A DNA stretch of 64,000 nucleotides from the NCBI GenBank assembly GCA_020637515.1, contig JACKKG010000002.1, positions 102,985 through 166,984 on the forward strand. The letters run 5' to 3'. This document shows, in pieces, positions 49,158-58,760 of the stretch. Below the pieces are notes generated by a model that was not told where the DNA came from, did not search any database, and saw only the letters and a program-made list of their open reading frames with translations. Position numbers and translations under genes: made by a program. This DNA is from Rhodobacter sp. Its GTDB lineage: Bacteria; Pseudomonadota; Alphaproteobacteria; Rhodobacterales; Rhodobacteraceae. Position 1 is the first letter of the stretch, and every line of letters starts with the position of its first letter.

Positions 49158-50435
49158 TCAGCCGCGCAGAATCGACCGGCCGGCGTATTCGGCAACCTCG
49201 CCCAGCATTTCCTCGATGCGGATCAACTGGTTATACTTGGCCAGACGATCCGAGCGCGCCAGCGAGCCGGTCTTGATCTGCCCGCAGTTCGTCGCCACCG
49301 CCAGATCGGCGATGGTCGCATCCTCGGTTTCGCCCGAACGGTGCGACATGACGTTGGTGTAGCGCGCACGATGGGCCATATCGACCGCCTGCAAGGTTTC
49401 GGTCAAGGAACCGATCTGGTTCACCTTGACCAGCATCGCATTGGCGACGCCGGCATCGATCCCGCGCTTCAGCCGCTTGGGGTTGGTCACGAACAGATCG
49501 TCCCCCACCAGTTGCACCGTGCCGCCCAGCGCGTCGGTCAGCATCTTCCAGCCGTCCCAATCGTCCTCGGCCATGCCATCCTCGATCGAGATGATCGGAT
49601 AGGCGGCGCAGAGCTTCGCCAGATACTCGACATTCTCGGCCGAGGTCAGGCTCAGCCCCTCGCCCTTCATCTCGTATTTGCCACCCTTGAAATACTCGGT
49701 CGAGGCGCAGTCGAGCGCGAGATGGATATCCTCGCCCGGTCTGTAACCCGCCTTTTCGATCGATTTCAGGATCAGGTCCAGCGCGGCGGTGGTGCTGGAC
49801 AGGTTCGGCGCAAAGCCCCCCTCGTCGCCCAACCCCGTGGACAGGCCCTGCGCGCTGAGTTCTTTCTTCAGCGTGTGGAACACCTCGGAGCCCATGCGCA
49901 CCGCGTCGCGGATATTGTCCGCCGACACCGGCATGATCATGAATTCCTGGATGTCGATCGGATTGTCGGCATGTTCGCCGCCGTTGATGATGTTCATCAT
50001 CGGCACCGGCAGCACGCGGGCCGAGGTGCCGCCGACATAGCGATAGAGCGGCTGGCCGGTCGCATCCGCGGCCGCCTTGGCCACCGCCAGCGAGACGCCC
50101 AGGATCGCGTTGGCGCCCAGACGCCCCTTGTTCTCGGTGCCGTCCAGTTCGATCAGCGCGCGGTCGATGGCGACCTGCTCGGTCGCGTCGATGCCGACCA
50201 GCGCCTCGGCGATCTCGCCGTTGACGGCCGCGACCGCGTGCAGAACGCCCTTGCCCATGTAGCGCGCCTTGTCGCCGTCGCGGCGCTCGACCGCTTCATG
50301 CGCCCCCGTCGAGGCCCCCGACGGAACCGCCGCGCGGCCCATGGTGCCGTCTTCCAGGATCACGTCCACCTCGACCGTCGGGTTGCCCCGGCTGTCCAGG
50401 ATCTCGCGGCCGATGATATCGAGGATGGTGGTCAT
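49158..50435 (-). CDS. eno: Enolase (phosphopyruvate hydratase)
   Basis: Glycolytic enzyme interconverting 2-phosphoglycerate and phosphoenolpyruvate; Mg-dependent. The N-terminal REILDSRGNPTVEVDV, GDDLFVTN, the catalytic Lys region LVKVNQIGSLTET and the signature SHRSGETED are all present. I chose the ATG at 50435 (425 aa, the usual length), preceded by GAGGGG; an ATG five codons upstream lacks a better site. It is a single-gene unit ending in a strong terminator. Confidence 0.98.
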   Translation of the reverse strand: MTTILDIIGREILDSRGNPTVEVDVILEDGTMGRAAVPSGASTGAHEAVERRDGDKARYMGKGVLHAVAAVNGEIAEALVGIDATEQVAIDRALIELDGTENKGRLGANAILGVSLAVAKAAADATGQPLYRYVGGTSARVLPVPMMNIINGGEHADNPIDIQEFMIMPVSADNIRDAVRMGSEVFHTLKKELSAQGLSTGLGDEGGFAPNLSSTTAALDLILKSIEKAGYRPGEDIHLALDCASTEYFKGGKYEMKGEGLSLTSAENVEYLAKLCAAYPIISIEDGMAEDDWDGWKMLTDALGGTVQLVGDDLFVTNPKRLKRGIDAGVANAMLVKVNQIGSLTETLQAVDMAHRARYTNVMSHRSGETEDATIADLAVATNCGQIKTGSLARSDRLAKYNQLIRIEEMLGEVAEYAGRSILRG

Positions 50436-50523
50436 TCTGGCGCCCCTCATGGCTGTGGTTTGGCGCCTCTATACTGCGTGCACTGTGGCGATAAAAGGGC
50501 GCGGGCGCCGGTTACCGCCACCG

Positions 50524-51390
50524 TTAGCGCCGCTTCACCGCGATCTCGCGCATCAGCGTATAAAGCCCGGCCAGAACCACCAGTGCAGCGCCGGCCAGCA
50601 TCCATCCATCGGGGCGTTCGCCAAAGACCAGCACCCCCAGCAGCATGGCAAAGACCAGCCGCGCATAGCGAAACGGCGTGGTCGCCGCGATCGAGCCGGT
50701 GCGCGTCGCCATCACCAGTGCCGCATAGGCCAGAACCCCGAATACCGTCGCGCCCAGCAGCATCAGCCATTCCAGCGCGTCGGGCGCGACCAGCCCCTCG
50801 CCGCGCAGCGCCAGCAGCAGCAGGCCGCTGGGAAACAGCGCCAGAAACCCCCAGAACGACAATTGCAGGGACGCCACCCCGGGCGGCACCTTGCGCGTGG
50901 CGATGTCGCGCGCGCTGAGAACGAAGACCGCAGCCAGCGGGATCAGCGCCAGTTGGTCGAAACCGCCGGCCCCAGGGCGCAGGATCATCAGCACACCCAC
51001 CAGCCCGACGACGATCGCGCTCCAGCGTCGCCAGCCGACGGGCTCGCCCAGAAACACCGCCGCGCCCAGCGTCACGGTCAGGGGCATCGCCTGCAGGATC
51101 GACGACACGACGCTGAGGGGCACCAGCGCCACACCCAGGATCATGCACGTCGCAGCAAAGACCTCGGCCAGGTTGCGCACCAGGACGGCCCCGCGCACGG
51201 CCTGCCGGCTCACCAGGGGCAGGCGGCGGCGACGCAGCATCAGGCCAAAGACCAACGCGCCGCCAAAACCGATGGTCAACGAGATCTCGCCCGCGGGAAT
51301 CCGCTGCGCGAGGGTCTTGATCAGCGCGTCCTGCAACGCGAATCCCCCCATCGACAGGACCATCATCAAAGGGCCTTGCAGGCGATTCAT
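50524..51390 (-). CDS. DMT-family (EamA) transporter 1
   Basis: A 288-aa inner-membrane protein with about ten hydrophobic helices in two EamA repeats (residues about 8-137 and 150-281). The second begins RDIATRKVPPG. It is a drug/metabolite transporter; the substrate is unknown. AAGGACC precedes the ATG. It diverges from a second DMT gene that starts 115 bases away; the two are only distantly similar. Confidence 0.87.
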   Translation of the reverse strand: MNRLQGPLMMVLSMGGFALQDALIKTLAQRIPAGEISLTIGFGGALVFGLMLRRRRLPLVSRQAVRGAVLVRNLAEVFAATCMILGVALVPLSVVSSILQAMPLTVTLGAAVFLGEPVGWRRWSAIVVGLVGVLMILRPGAGGFDQLALIPLAAVFVLSARDIATRKVPPGVASLQLSFWGFLALFPSGLLLLALRGEGLVAPDALEWLMLLGATVFGVLAYAALVMATRTGSIAATTPFRYARLVFAMLLGVLVFGERPDGWMLAGAALVVLAGLYTLMREIAVKRR

Positions 51391-51505
51391 GGCGGTGGTC
51401 CTTGGATCATGGGGCGCGCGAACGGGCGAAACGGGCTTGACCCTGCCACGCGCGCGCGGTTCAGTCGAGGCGATAATTCACAGGTTCACCACCAGGAGGT
51501 CCTTT

Positions 51506-52393
51506 TTGCAGCGCCGCTCCCTCGATACTGCCGGCTTCTGGATGATGCTCGGCCTCGCCGTGCTGTTCAGCGTGAACAACGTGCTGATCAAGCTGGGAAA
51601 TGGCGGCTTGCAGCCGGCTTTCTTCGCGGGTGCGCGCTCGGCCGTGGCGCTGGTGGCGCTCAGCGGCTGGATGGTCTGGCGCGGGATCTCGTTCCGCCCC
51701 GATCTGTGGCGCGAGGGGCTGATGGCCGGGCTGCTCTTTTCGTCCGAGTTCCTGTTTCTCTTCGTCGCGCTCGATCACACCAGCGTCGTGCACGCCTCGT
51801 CGATCTTCTACGCCATGCCGATCTGGCTGGCGCTGGCGGCGCATTTCCTGTTCCCCGGCGAACGGCTGACCCCCGTGCGCCTGCTGGGCTTCCTGCTGGG
51901 TTTTGCCGGCGTCGTCCTGTCGCTGACCGGGCGCGGCGGCGGCACCGGCGGCGACGGCGGGCTTTTGGGCGACCTGGCGGCGCTGGTCGCCGGCATGTCC
52001 TGGGCCGGCATCGTCGTCGTCTCGCGCAAGACCCGCTTCGGCCAGAGCGCGGCGGAAACGCAGATCTTCTGGCAGGTCGTGATCTCGGCACCCCTGCTCT
52101 GCGCGCTGTCGCCGCTGTTCGGCCTGCCACTGGTGCGCGACTTCGACGCGCTTCAGGCGGTGCTGCTGCTGGTTCAGGGGGTGGGGGTGGTGACCGTCGG
52201 CTTCGTGCTGTGGTTCTGGCTGATCGGCCGCTACCAGGCGGGCACCGTCGCCAGCTTCAGCTTCCTCACGCCGGTGCTCAGCGCGCTGCTCGGCTGGCTC
52301 CTTCTGGGCGAGGCGGTCGGCACGACCACGCCTGTCGCGCTGGCCTTGCTGATCGGCGGCCTTGTCCTCATCAACCGCCGCCCCCGCGCCTGA
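51506..52393 (+). CDS. DMT-family (EamA) transporter 2, TTG start
   Basis: A 295-aa protein with two EamA repeats and about ten helices (SVNNVLIKLGNGGLQPAFFAGAR in repeat 1, PVLSALLGWLLLGE in repeat 2). The start codon is probably the TTG at 51506: a perfect AGGAGGT sits 5 bases before it. The next in-frame ATG (about 51539) is in the first helix and has no site. Transported compound unknown. It ends 15 bp before the convergent aroB. Confidence 0.85.
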   Translation: MQRRSLDTAGFWMMLGLAVLFSVNNVLIKLGNGGLQPAFFAGARSAVALVALSGWMVWRGISFRPDLWREGLMAGLLFSSEFLFLFVALDHTSVVHASSIFYAMPIWLALAAHFLFPGERLTPVRLLGFLLGFAGVVLSLTGRGGGTGGDGGLLGDLAALVAGMSWAGIVVVSRKTRFGQSAAETQIFWQVVISAPLLCALSPLFGLPLVRDFDALQAVLLLVQGVGVVTVGFVLWFWLIGRYQAGTVASFSFLTPVLSALLGWLLLGEAVGTTTPVALALLIGGLVLINRRPRA

Positions 52394-52408
52394 GGCCGGC
52401 ACCCTGGG

Positions 52409-53533
52409 CTAGGCTGCGCCCAACGCCTCGTCCAGCAGCGCCGCGAGGGCATCGCGCGGCACGTTCGAGGTGACGAAACTCTCGCCGATGCCCCGGGCCA
52501 GGATGAACCGCATCCGGCCGTCCTGAACCTTCTTGTCCTGCGCCATCAGCGCGATCAGCGCCTCGCGCCCCGGCAGATCGCCCGGGATGTCCCGCAACCG
52601 CCGCGTCATGCCCATCGTGGCCAGATGCGCGGCGACGCGCTCGGGGGCCTCCTGCGCGCACAGGCCCAGCCGCGCCGACAGGTCGAACGCCAGCAGGCAG
52701 CCGATCGCCACCCCCTCGCCATGCAGCAGCCGATCACTGTAGCCGGTGGCGTTTTCCAAAGCATGGCCAAAGGTGTGCCCGAGGTTCAGCAGCGCGCGTT
52801 CGCCCTGCTCGGTCTCGTCCCGCTCGACGATCCCGGCCTTCATCGCCACCGCGTGGCGCACGGCCTCTTGCCGCAGCGCCTTGTCGCCGCGGGCCAGCGC
52901 CGGGCCATGCGTTTCCAGCCATTCGAAATAGCGCGCATCGCCCAGCAGCCCGTATTTCACCACCTCGCCGTAGCCCGCCAGGAAATCGCGCGCCGGCAGC
53001 GTGTCCAGCGCGTCGATATCGGCCAGCACCAGGCTGGGTTGGTGAAACGCGCCGACAAGGTTCTTGCCCTGTCGCGTGTTGATCCCGGTCTTGCCTCCCA
53101 CCGAACTGTCCACCTGCGCCAACAGACTGGTCGGAATCTGCACGAAGCGCACGCCGCGGCGCATCACCGCCGCGGCGAATCCCACCAGATCGCCGATCAC
53201 GCCGCCGCCCAGCGCAACCACCATGTCGCTGCGCTCGATCCTGGATTCCAGCAGCCATTCGACCGTGCGTTCGAAATGGGACCAGCTTTTGGTCCCCTCG
53301 CCGGGAGGCAACACCAGCGCCTCGGCGGCGAGGCCGGCCTCGGCCAGCGCGGCGCGCAGCGGCGCAAGGTGCAGCGCGCCGACCGTTTCCTCGGTCACGA
53401 TCGCCACCCGCTTGCGGCGCAGCAGCGGCGCGATCTCGGCCCCGGCGCGGGCGATAAGCCCCTGGCCCACGCGCACCTCATAGGACCGCTCGCCCAATCG
53501 GACGGGCACGGTATCGACGGCGGGGGCGGTCAT
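52409..53533 (-). CDS. aroB: 3-dehydroquinate synthase
   Basis: Second enzyme of the shikimate pathway; converts DAHP to 3-dehydroquinate with NAD and a divalent metal. The NAD/substrate region ALGGGVIGDLVGFAA, DSSVGGKTGIN and the metal-ligand segment NLGHTFGHALE are present. The length of 374 aa is normal. GGAG lies 7 bases before the ATG. It follows aroK by 15 bp. Confidence 0.97.
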   Translation of the reverse strand: MTAPAVDTVPVRLGERSYEVRVGQGLIARAGAEIAPLLRRKRVAIVTEETVGALHLAPLRAALAEAGLAAEALVLPPGEGTKSWSHFERTVEWLLESRIERSDMVVALGGGVIGDLVGFAAAVMRRGVRFVQIPTSLLAQVDSSVGGKTGINTRQGKNLVGAFHQPSLVLADIDALDTLPARDFLAGYGEVVKYGLLGDARYFEWLETHGPALARGDKALRQEAVRHAVAMKAGIVERDETEQGERALLNLGHTFGHALENATGYSDRLLHGEGVAIGCLLAFDLSARLGLCAQEAPERVAAHLATMGMTRRLRDIPGDLPGREALIALMAQDKKVQDGRMRFILARGIGESFVTSNVPRDALAALLDEALGAA

Positions 53534-53548
53534 GGCGGGTCTCCGGGG

Positions 53549-54094
53549 TCAGGTCAGGGTCAGCACATCGGCGCGCGAGGCCAGCGCCTCGATCACTTTT
53601 TGCGACGTGGTTTCAATGGCATAATCGGCTGTCGTCAGCACGGTCAGGTCGGCTTGCGCGTAGGCCGGCTCGCGCGCCTGCATCAGTTCGGCCAGGGTGC
53701 GCCGGGGATCGGCCGTGCGCAGCAGCGGGCGCGAATCCTTTCGCCGCACGCGCTGCCACAGCGTTTCGATATCCGCCTTCAGCCAGACCGACACCCCGTC
53801 GCGCGAGATCCGCGCGCGCGTCTCGGCCCTGAGGAATGCGCCGCCCCCGACCGACAGCACGCAGGGCGTGCCATCCAGCAGGCGGGCGATGACCTGGGCC
53901 TCCTTGTCGCGAAAGAAGGCCTCGCCGTCGCGGGCAAAGATCTCGGCGATGGTGGCATTGGCGGCGCGCTCGATCTCGGCGTCGGAATCGAGGAACGGCA
54001 CCCCCAGATCCGTCGCCAGCGCCTTGCCGACCGCGGATTTTCCGGCCCCCATCATCCCTACCATGACCACCGTCTTTTTCAGCGTCGCACGCAT
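53549..54094 (-). CDS. aroK: Shikimate kinase
   Basis: Phosphorylates shikimate with ATP. The P-loop GMMGAGKS is at residues 13-20, the substrate Asp in FLDSDAEIE and the substrate-binding glycines in SVGGGAF. A lid region (RKDSRPLL) follows. I chose the ATG at 54094 (181 aa); an ATG seven codons upstream is possible, and neither has a strong site. It is the first gene of aroK-aroB and diverges from the operon of the 54-aa membrane protein. Confidence 0.95.
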   Translation of the reverse strand: MRATLKKTVVMVGMMGAGKSAVGKALATDLGVPFLDSDAEIERAANATIAEIFARDGEAFFRDKEAQVIARLLDGTPCVLSVGGGAFLRAETRARISRDGVSVWLKADIETLWQRVRRKDSRPLLRTADPRRTLAELMQAREPAYAQADLTVLTTADYAIETTSQKVIEALASRADVLTLT

Positions 54095-54243
54095 GACCCC
54101 GTCCCGGACCCGCATCACAAGCGGGCGATTTTTCGCTTTGTGTCCCTGAATGGCGTGATCTCGCGCCGAGTTCCAGTTATAAAACGCGTGAACGGGTGGC
54201 GTGCATGCCCGAACGAGGACCAAGAGCGAAGGATACGACCCCC

Positions 54244-54408
54244 ATGTCCCGATACGACGACGGCCCCGGCGTGATCGGCTACCTGCTGCGCCTGGTGCTG
54301 CTCCTGGTGCTGCTGGGTGGCGTGGGGTTCCTGGCCTTCGCCTATTTCGGCGACCTCAGCCGCCAACCCGAACCGCGCAGCCTGCCGGTCGAATTGCCGC
54401 AGGGCTGA
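54244..54408 (+). CDS. Small single-pass membrane protein
   Basis: A 54-aa protein with one strong Leu/Val-rich membrane helix (residues about 12-35) and a short polar tail ending in PVELPQG. AAGGA precedes the ATG. The stop overlaps the next start as TGATG. It is conserved in position near aroK in Rhodobacterales as I recall; its role is unknown. Confidence 0.75.
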   Translation: MSRYDDGPGVIGYLLRLVLLLVLLGGVGFLAFAYFGDLSRQPEPRSLPVELPQG

Positions 54409-55997
54409 TGCCGATGGCGCGCCTGGGCACCCTGGTCGATTCGGCTTGCGCCCTGGTGGCGGTGGCGCTGCTCTGCGCGCCCGGCATGGGCCTGGCGCAA
54501 AGCGGATCGCCGCTGTCCGCCATCGACTGGCTGCGCCAGTCCGGCAGCGCGCCGCAACCCGGCGCCTATCCGGTGACGCCGCCCAACGCGGGCGCCGACG
54601 CGGGCGCGATCTCGGTGCGCGCGCTCGACGCCCTGCGGCCCGAGGCCGTCGGCCTTTATCCCGCCGCCCGTGTCGGCCTGCCCGAGGCGATCTGGGGCCC
54701 CACCCCCGCCGGGACGCTGGCCGACCTGATCCTGGACCTGCCCACCGACATGCTGCCGGCGCTGCGCGACCTCAGCCTGCGCCTGCTGCTGGCCGAATTC
54801 ACCGCGCCGCTGCCCACCGCGGGCGCGCTCAGCGCCTCGCCCGATTTCCTGTTGGCGCGGATCGACAAGCTGGTGGAATTCGGTGCGCTCGACCAGGCGG
54901 CGGCGCTGCTCGACACGCTGGATTCGCCCGAGCCCGTGCTCAGGCTCAGGCGGTTCGACATCGGCCTGCTTCTGGGCGACGAACACGCGGCCTGCCCGCC
55001 CGTCCTGCGCCCCGAACCTCCGATCGGTGACGACGCGGCGCTGGTGTTCTGCCTATCGCGTGCGGGCGAATGGGATGCCGCCGACGCGCGCCTGGTGGCG
55101 GCGACCGAAAGCGGCCGCATCGCCCCCTATCTGGCCGACCTGCTGGCGCAGTTCCTCAACGACGAGGACAGTCTGCCCGGCGCGGTCACCTTGCTTCCTC
55201 CGCCGGCGGGCACGCCCGAGCCGCTGACCTGGCGCCTGCGCGAGGCGACGGGCGACGCGATCCCGACCCTGGGCCTGCCGGTGGCCTATGCCCATGCCGA
55301 CCTGCGCGGCACCATCGGCTGGCGCGCGCAGATCGAAAGCGCCGAACGCCTGGTGCGGGCCGGCGCGCTGCCCCCCAACCGCCTGCTGGGGTTGTATACC
55401 GAACGGCGGGCGGCGGCGTCGGGCGGGATCTGGGAACGGGTCAGCGCGGTTCAGGCGCTGGACACGGCCCTGCGCGCGAACGACGCCGAGGCCGCAGGCC
55501 GCGCACTGGTCGCCGCCTGGCCGCTGATCCAGGCCGGCGAGCTCGAGGTCGCCGCCGCCGACCTGTTCGGGCGCGCCCTGGGGCAGATGGCCCTGCCGCC
55601 CGACGCGCGCGCGATCGCCTTTCGCATGGGGCTGCTGACCAACGATTACGAGCTTGTGGCGCTGGGTCTCGACCCCGGGCGCGCCAGCCCTGAGGACGCC
55701 TTTCTGGCGGCCCTTGCGCGCGGGACGGACCCGGCGCGCGCGGGCGAAATGCCGGGCGAGTTGGCCGAGGCCGTCGCGCTGGCCTTTGGCCCCGAACCAC
55801 CCCTTCCCGATGGCCTGGCCGACCGTCTGGCCCAGGGCCGCCTGGGCGAAGAAATCCTGCGCACGCTGGCCGATCTGGGCGGGCCCGGCGACCCGCGCCT
55901 GCTGGCGCAGGGGCTGGCCGCGCTCAGGGCAATGGGGCTCGAGGATGCGGCGCGGCAGGTGGCGCTGCAAAGCCTGCTGCTGGAGCGGCGCGGCTGA
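54408..55997 (+). CDS. Hypothetical exported alpha-helical protein
   Basis: A 529-aa protein with an N-terminal signal-type segment (cleavage likely after GLAQ). The rest is rich in Ala and Leu and looks like a helical-repeat solenoid without a nameable TPR consensus. Both ends overlap neighbours as TGATG (the 54-aa protein and xerD), so all three are translated in series. Coupling of an exported protein to a chromosome-dimer recombinase is probably an accident of position. Confidence 0.78.
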   Translation: MPMARLGTLVDSACALVAVALLCAPGMGLAQSGSPLSAIDWLRQSGSAPQPGAYPVTPPNAGADAGAISVRALDALRPEAVGLYPAARVGLPEAIWGPTPAGTLADLILDLPTDMLPALRDLSLRLLLAEFTAPLPTAGALSASPDFLLARIDKLVEFGALDQAAALLDTLDSPEPVLRLRRFDIGLLLGDEHAACPPVLRPEPPIGDDAALVFCLSRAGEWDAADARLVAATESGRIAPYLADLLAQFLNDEDSLPGAVTLLPPPAGTPEPLTWRLREATGDAIPTLGLPVAYAHADLRGTIGWRAQIESAERLVRAGALPPNRLLGLYTERRAAASGGIWERVSAVQALDTALRANDAEAAGRALVAAWPLIQAGELEVAAADLFGRALGQMALPPDARAIAFRMGLLTNDYELVALGLDPGRASPEDAFLAALARGTDPARAGEMPGELAEAVALAFGPEPPLPDGLADRLAQGRLGEEILRTLADLGGPGDPRLLAQGLAALRAMGLEDAARQVALQSLLLERRG

Positions 55998-56932
55998 TGC
56001 CGGGGGCCGGCGACTCGCGATGGATCTCGGCCTTTCTCGAGGCGATCGCCGCCGAAAAGGGCGCCGCGCGCAACACGCTTCTGGCCTATGGGCGCGATCT
56101 GGGCCATGCCTCGGACTGGCTGGCGGATCGCGGCCGCACGCTGGAAACCGCGACACAGGACGATCTCGAATCCTACCTGGTCGCGCTGGATGCCGAGGGC
56201 ATGGCCCGGGCGACCCGGGCGCGACGGCTGTCGTCCCTGAAGCAATTCTACCGCTTCGCCCATGACGAGGGCACGCGCGCCGACAACCCGGCGCTGCGCA
56301 TTGACGGGCCGGGTCGGGCCCGGCGTCTGCCCGGAACCCTGACCGAGTCCGAAGTGTCGCGGCTGCTGGACTGCGCGCGCGACCATGGCGCGGACCCCGC
56401 CACCCGCGCCCGCAACGCCTGCCTGTTCGAACTGCTTTATGCCGCCGGGCTCAGGGTCAGCGAACTGGTCGGCCTGCCCCATGCGGCACTGCGCGGCGCG
56501 CCCGAAATGCTGATGGTGCGCGGCAAGGGCGGCAAGGACCGCATGGTGCCGCTGTCCGATCCCGCGCGCACCGCCGCCGCCGTCTGGCTGACGCATCGCG
56601 ACGCGGCCGAGGCCGCGCTTCGCGCCAGAGGCGGCGCCGCGTCGAAATTCCTGTTCCCCGCGCGCGGCGCCGAGGGGCACATGACCCGCGTTCGCTTTCA
56701 CGGCCTGGTCAAAGAGGTCGCGGCCCGCGCCGGTCTGGACCCCGAGCGCGTCAGCCCGCATGTGCTGCGCCACGCCTTTGCCACGCATCTTCTGGCCGGC
56801 GGTGCGGATCTCAGGGTGATCCAGACCCTGCTGGGGCACGCGGACCTGGGCACGACCGAAATTTATACCCACGTTCTGGACGACCGCCTGCGCGCGCTGG
56901 TGATGGATCACCACCCGCTCGCCCGTGACTAG
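55997..56932 (+). CDS. xerD: Tyrosine recombinase XerD
   Basis: A 311-aa site-specific recombinase that resolves chromosome dimers at dif with XerC. An N-terminal SAM-like domain covers about residues 1-90. The catalytic residues are visible: Arg in GLRVSELV, Lys in GKGGKDR, His and Arg in HVLRHAFATHLL, His in LGHADLG, and the Tyr nucleophile in TEIYTHV. Full length and chromosomal context argue for the housekeeping recombinase, not a phage or integron integrase. The start overlaps the previous stop as TGATG. Confidence 0.92.
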   Translation: MPGAGDSRWISAFLEAIAAEKGAARNTLLAYGRDLGHASDWLADRGRTLETATQDDLESYLVALDAEGMARATRARRLSSLKQFYRFAHDEGTRADNPALRIDGPGRARRLPGTLTESEVSRLLDCARDHGADPATRARNACLFELLYAAGLRVSELVGLPHAALRGAPEMLMVRGKGGKDRMVPLSDPARTAAAVWLTHRDAAEAALRARGGAASKFLFPARGAEGHMTRVRFHGLVKEVAARAGLDPERVSPHVLRHAFATHLLAGGADLRVIQTLLGHADLGTTEIYTHVLDDRLRALVMDHHPLARD

Positions 56933-56938
56933 GCGCGG

Positions 56939-58612
56939 TTACGAGTGTTCCTCGGCTGCCGTCGCGGCCAGCGCCTGGTTGAAGGCTTTCAGCGCGTCCA
57001 CGTGGCTCAGGCTGCCGATCGGCACCGGCGTGCCCTCGGGCCCGGCGACGGTGACCGCCAACAAGGTCGCGCCCCGGTCCTCGAACAGGCGCAGGGCCGA
57101 CTTGAGCCGGGCGCCGGAATCCAGCGACAGGCCTTGCGCGACCATCTCGGCCAAGGCGGCAAGGTCGGGCGTGCCGGGCGTGCCCGGCCGGTGGGTGACA
57201 TGCGCGATGCCGACCATTTGCAGCAGATATTCCTGCGGCCCCTCGGCGATGCGCACATCGCGCCGCGCCAGTTGCGACAGAAAGAACGAGCGTTTCACAA
57301 AGCGGCTGGCAACCGCCGTCGCGGTCGAGATCGCCGCCATCACCGCGATCGCGGTCTGCCAGTCGCCGGTCAGTTCGAAGACGATCAGCGTGGTCGAAAC
57401 CGGCGCCCCCAGCACCGAAGCCGCCACCGCGCCCAGCCCGGCCAGGGCATAGGTCGTGGCGCTGCCGGAAAAGCTGGGGATCAGGTCGGTGGCGATCAGG
57501 CCAAAGGCCAGCCCCGTCAGCGACCCCACCACCAGCGCCGGCGAGAAGATGCCACCCCCCATGCGCCCGCCCAGCGTGATCGACACCGCCGCCACCTTGG
57601 CCACGGCAATGCCCACGGCTGCCGCCAGCGTCAACTGCCCGGTCAGGGCCCAGGTCGTCACCTCGTAGCCGATACCGATCACCGCCGGCGAGACGAGGGA
57701 CAGCACCCCGACCAGCAGCCCCGCCACCGCCGGGCGCAGCCAGCGCGGCAGTCCGGTGCGGGCCTGCACGGCGTCGCCGATGTCCTCGACCCAGAAGATC
57801 GCGACCATCATCACCACCGCCACGACACCGCTGACCAGCCCCAGGATCAGAAACGCCGGCAATTCCCAATAGAAGGCCAGCATGGTGTTGACCGGCAAGG
57901 TGAACTCGGCCACGTCCCCGAACTGAAGCCGGTTCACCACCGTGCCCATGACCGAGGCAATGGCGATCGGCGCGAAGGCGTGCAGCGCATAGTGGCGCAG
58001 CACCACCTCCATCGCAAAGATCGTGCCGGCGATGGGCGCATTGAACGACGCCGACACCGCCCCCGCCACCGCGCAGCCCAGCAGGTCGCGCCCGGTGATG
58101 CCGTCCGCGTCGATACGGCTGGCAACCCAGGTCCAGATCGTTGCCGCCAGGTGCACGACCGGCCCCTCGCGCCCCGACGATCCCCCCGTGCCCAGCGTGA
58201 TCAGCGACGCCGCCGCCGAGGCCACCCCCTCGCGGATCTCGACCCGGCCATTGCGCAGCGCCGCGCCCTCGATCACGTCGGCGACCGCGCGCACCCGGCC
58301 GTCGGGGGTGAACCGGTGCAGGATCAGTCCGACCGCCAGCCCCCCCAGCGCGGGCGGCCACACCAGGTGATACCAGGGCAGCGTGGCCGCGAAACTGTGC
58401 AGATGCGCGACGTCCTGGGTGTTGTAGATCACGCGTTGCAGACGCTCGATCCCCAGCCGGAACAGCAGCGCGGCAAGCCCCGCCAGGCCGCCGATCATCA
58501 GCGCGATGAACCAGAACCGCGCCTGCGCCGGACCACTGTGGCGCAGCGTGCGCCAGGTCTGGCGCAGGGTCGGGCGATGGGGCCAGGCGGACTCGGTCAG
58601 GGGCAACTTCAT
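56939..58612 (-). CDS. ClC-type chloride channel/antiporter with C-terminal CBS region
   Basis: A 557-aa ClC protein. The gating Glu is in GREGP, and GGGIFSPAL is the third anion-site motif. After the membrane part a cytoplasmic region of about 130 residues contains at least one CBS-like unit. The position of the internal proton glutamate (E203 in the E. coli protein) reads AMEVV, so that residue is Val here. The first anion-site loop is also divergent. The ATG at 58612 is the most likely start; the frame is open 32 codons further. It is convergent with xerD. Confidence 0.88.
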   Translation of the reverse strand: MKLPLTESAWPHRPTLRQTWRTLRHSGPAQARFWFIALMIGGLAGLAALLFRLGIERLQRVIYNTQDVAHLHSFAATLPWYHLVWPPALGGLAVGLILHRFTPDGRVRAVADVIEGAALRNGRVEIREGVASAAASLITLGTGGSSGREGPVVHLAATIWTWVASRIDADGITGRDLLGCAVAGAVSASFNAPIAGTIFAMEVVLRHYALHAFAPIAIASVMGTVVNRLQFGDVAEFTLPVNTMLAFYWELPAFLILGLVSGVVAVVMMVAIFWVEDIGDAVQARTGLPRWLRPAVAGLLVGVLSLVSPAVIGIGYEVTTWALTGQLTLAAAVGIAVAKVAAVSITLGGRMGGGIFSPALVVGSLTGLAFGLIATDLIPSFSGSATTYALAGLGAVAASVLGAPVSTTLIVFELTGDWQTAIAVMAAISTATAVASRFVKRSFFLSQLARRDVRIAEGPQEYLLQMVGIAHVTHRPGTPGTPDLAALAEMVAQGLSLDSGARLKSALRLFEDRGATLLAVTVAGPEGTPVPIGSLSHVDALKAFNQALAATAAEEHS

Positions 58613-58760
58613 CGCCGGAAGTGGCCCCCAGGGCTGGCAAGACGCACGAATGACCGAACCATGACCCCAACCCTGCACCGGCCCGGATCCACGCTCCGGG
58701 GTTTTCACTGCCAGTTAGAAGCGACGCCCGGCGATTCGTCCAGCCCGGCGCCGCAGACGG

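Noticed and set aside
55997..56932. A mobile-element integrase
   Set aside because: The protein has the length and all landmarks of XerD, sits in a housekeeping block, and no att repeat, IS or phage gene is near.
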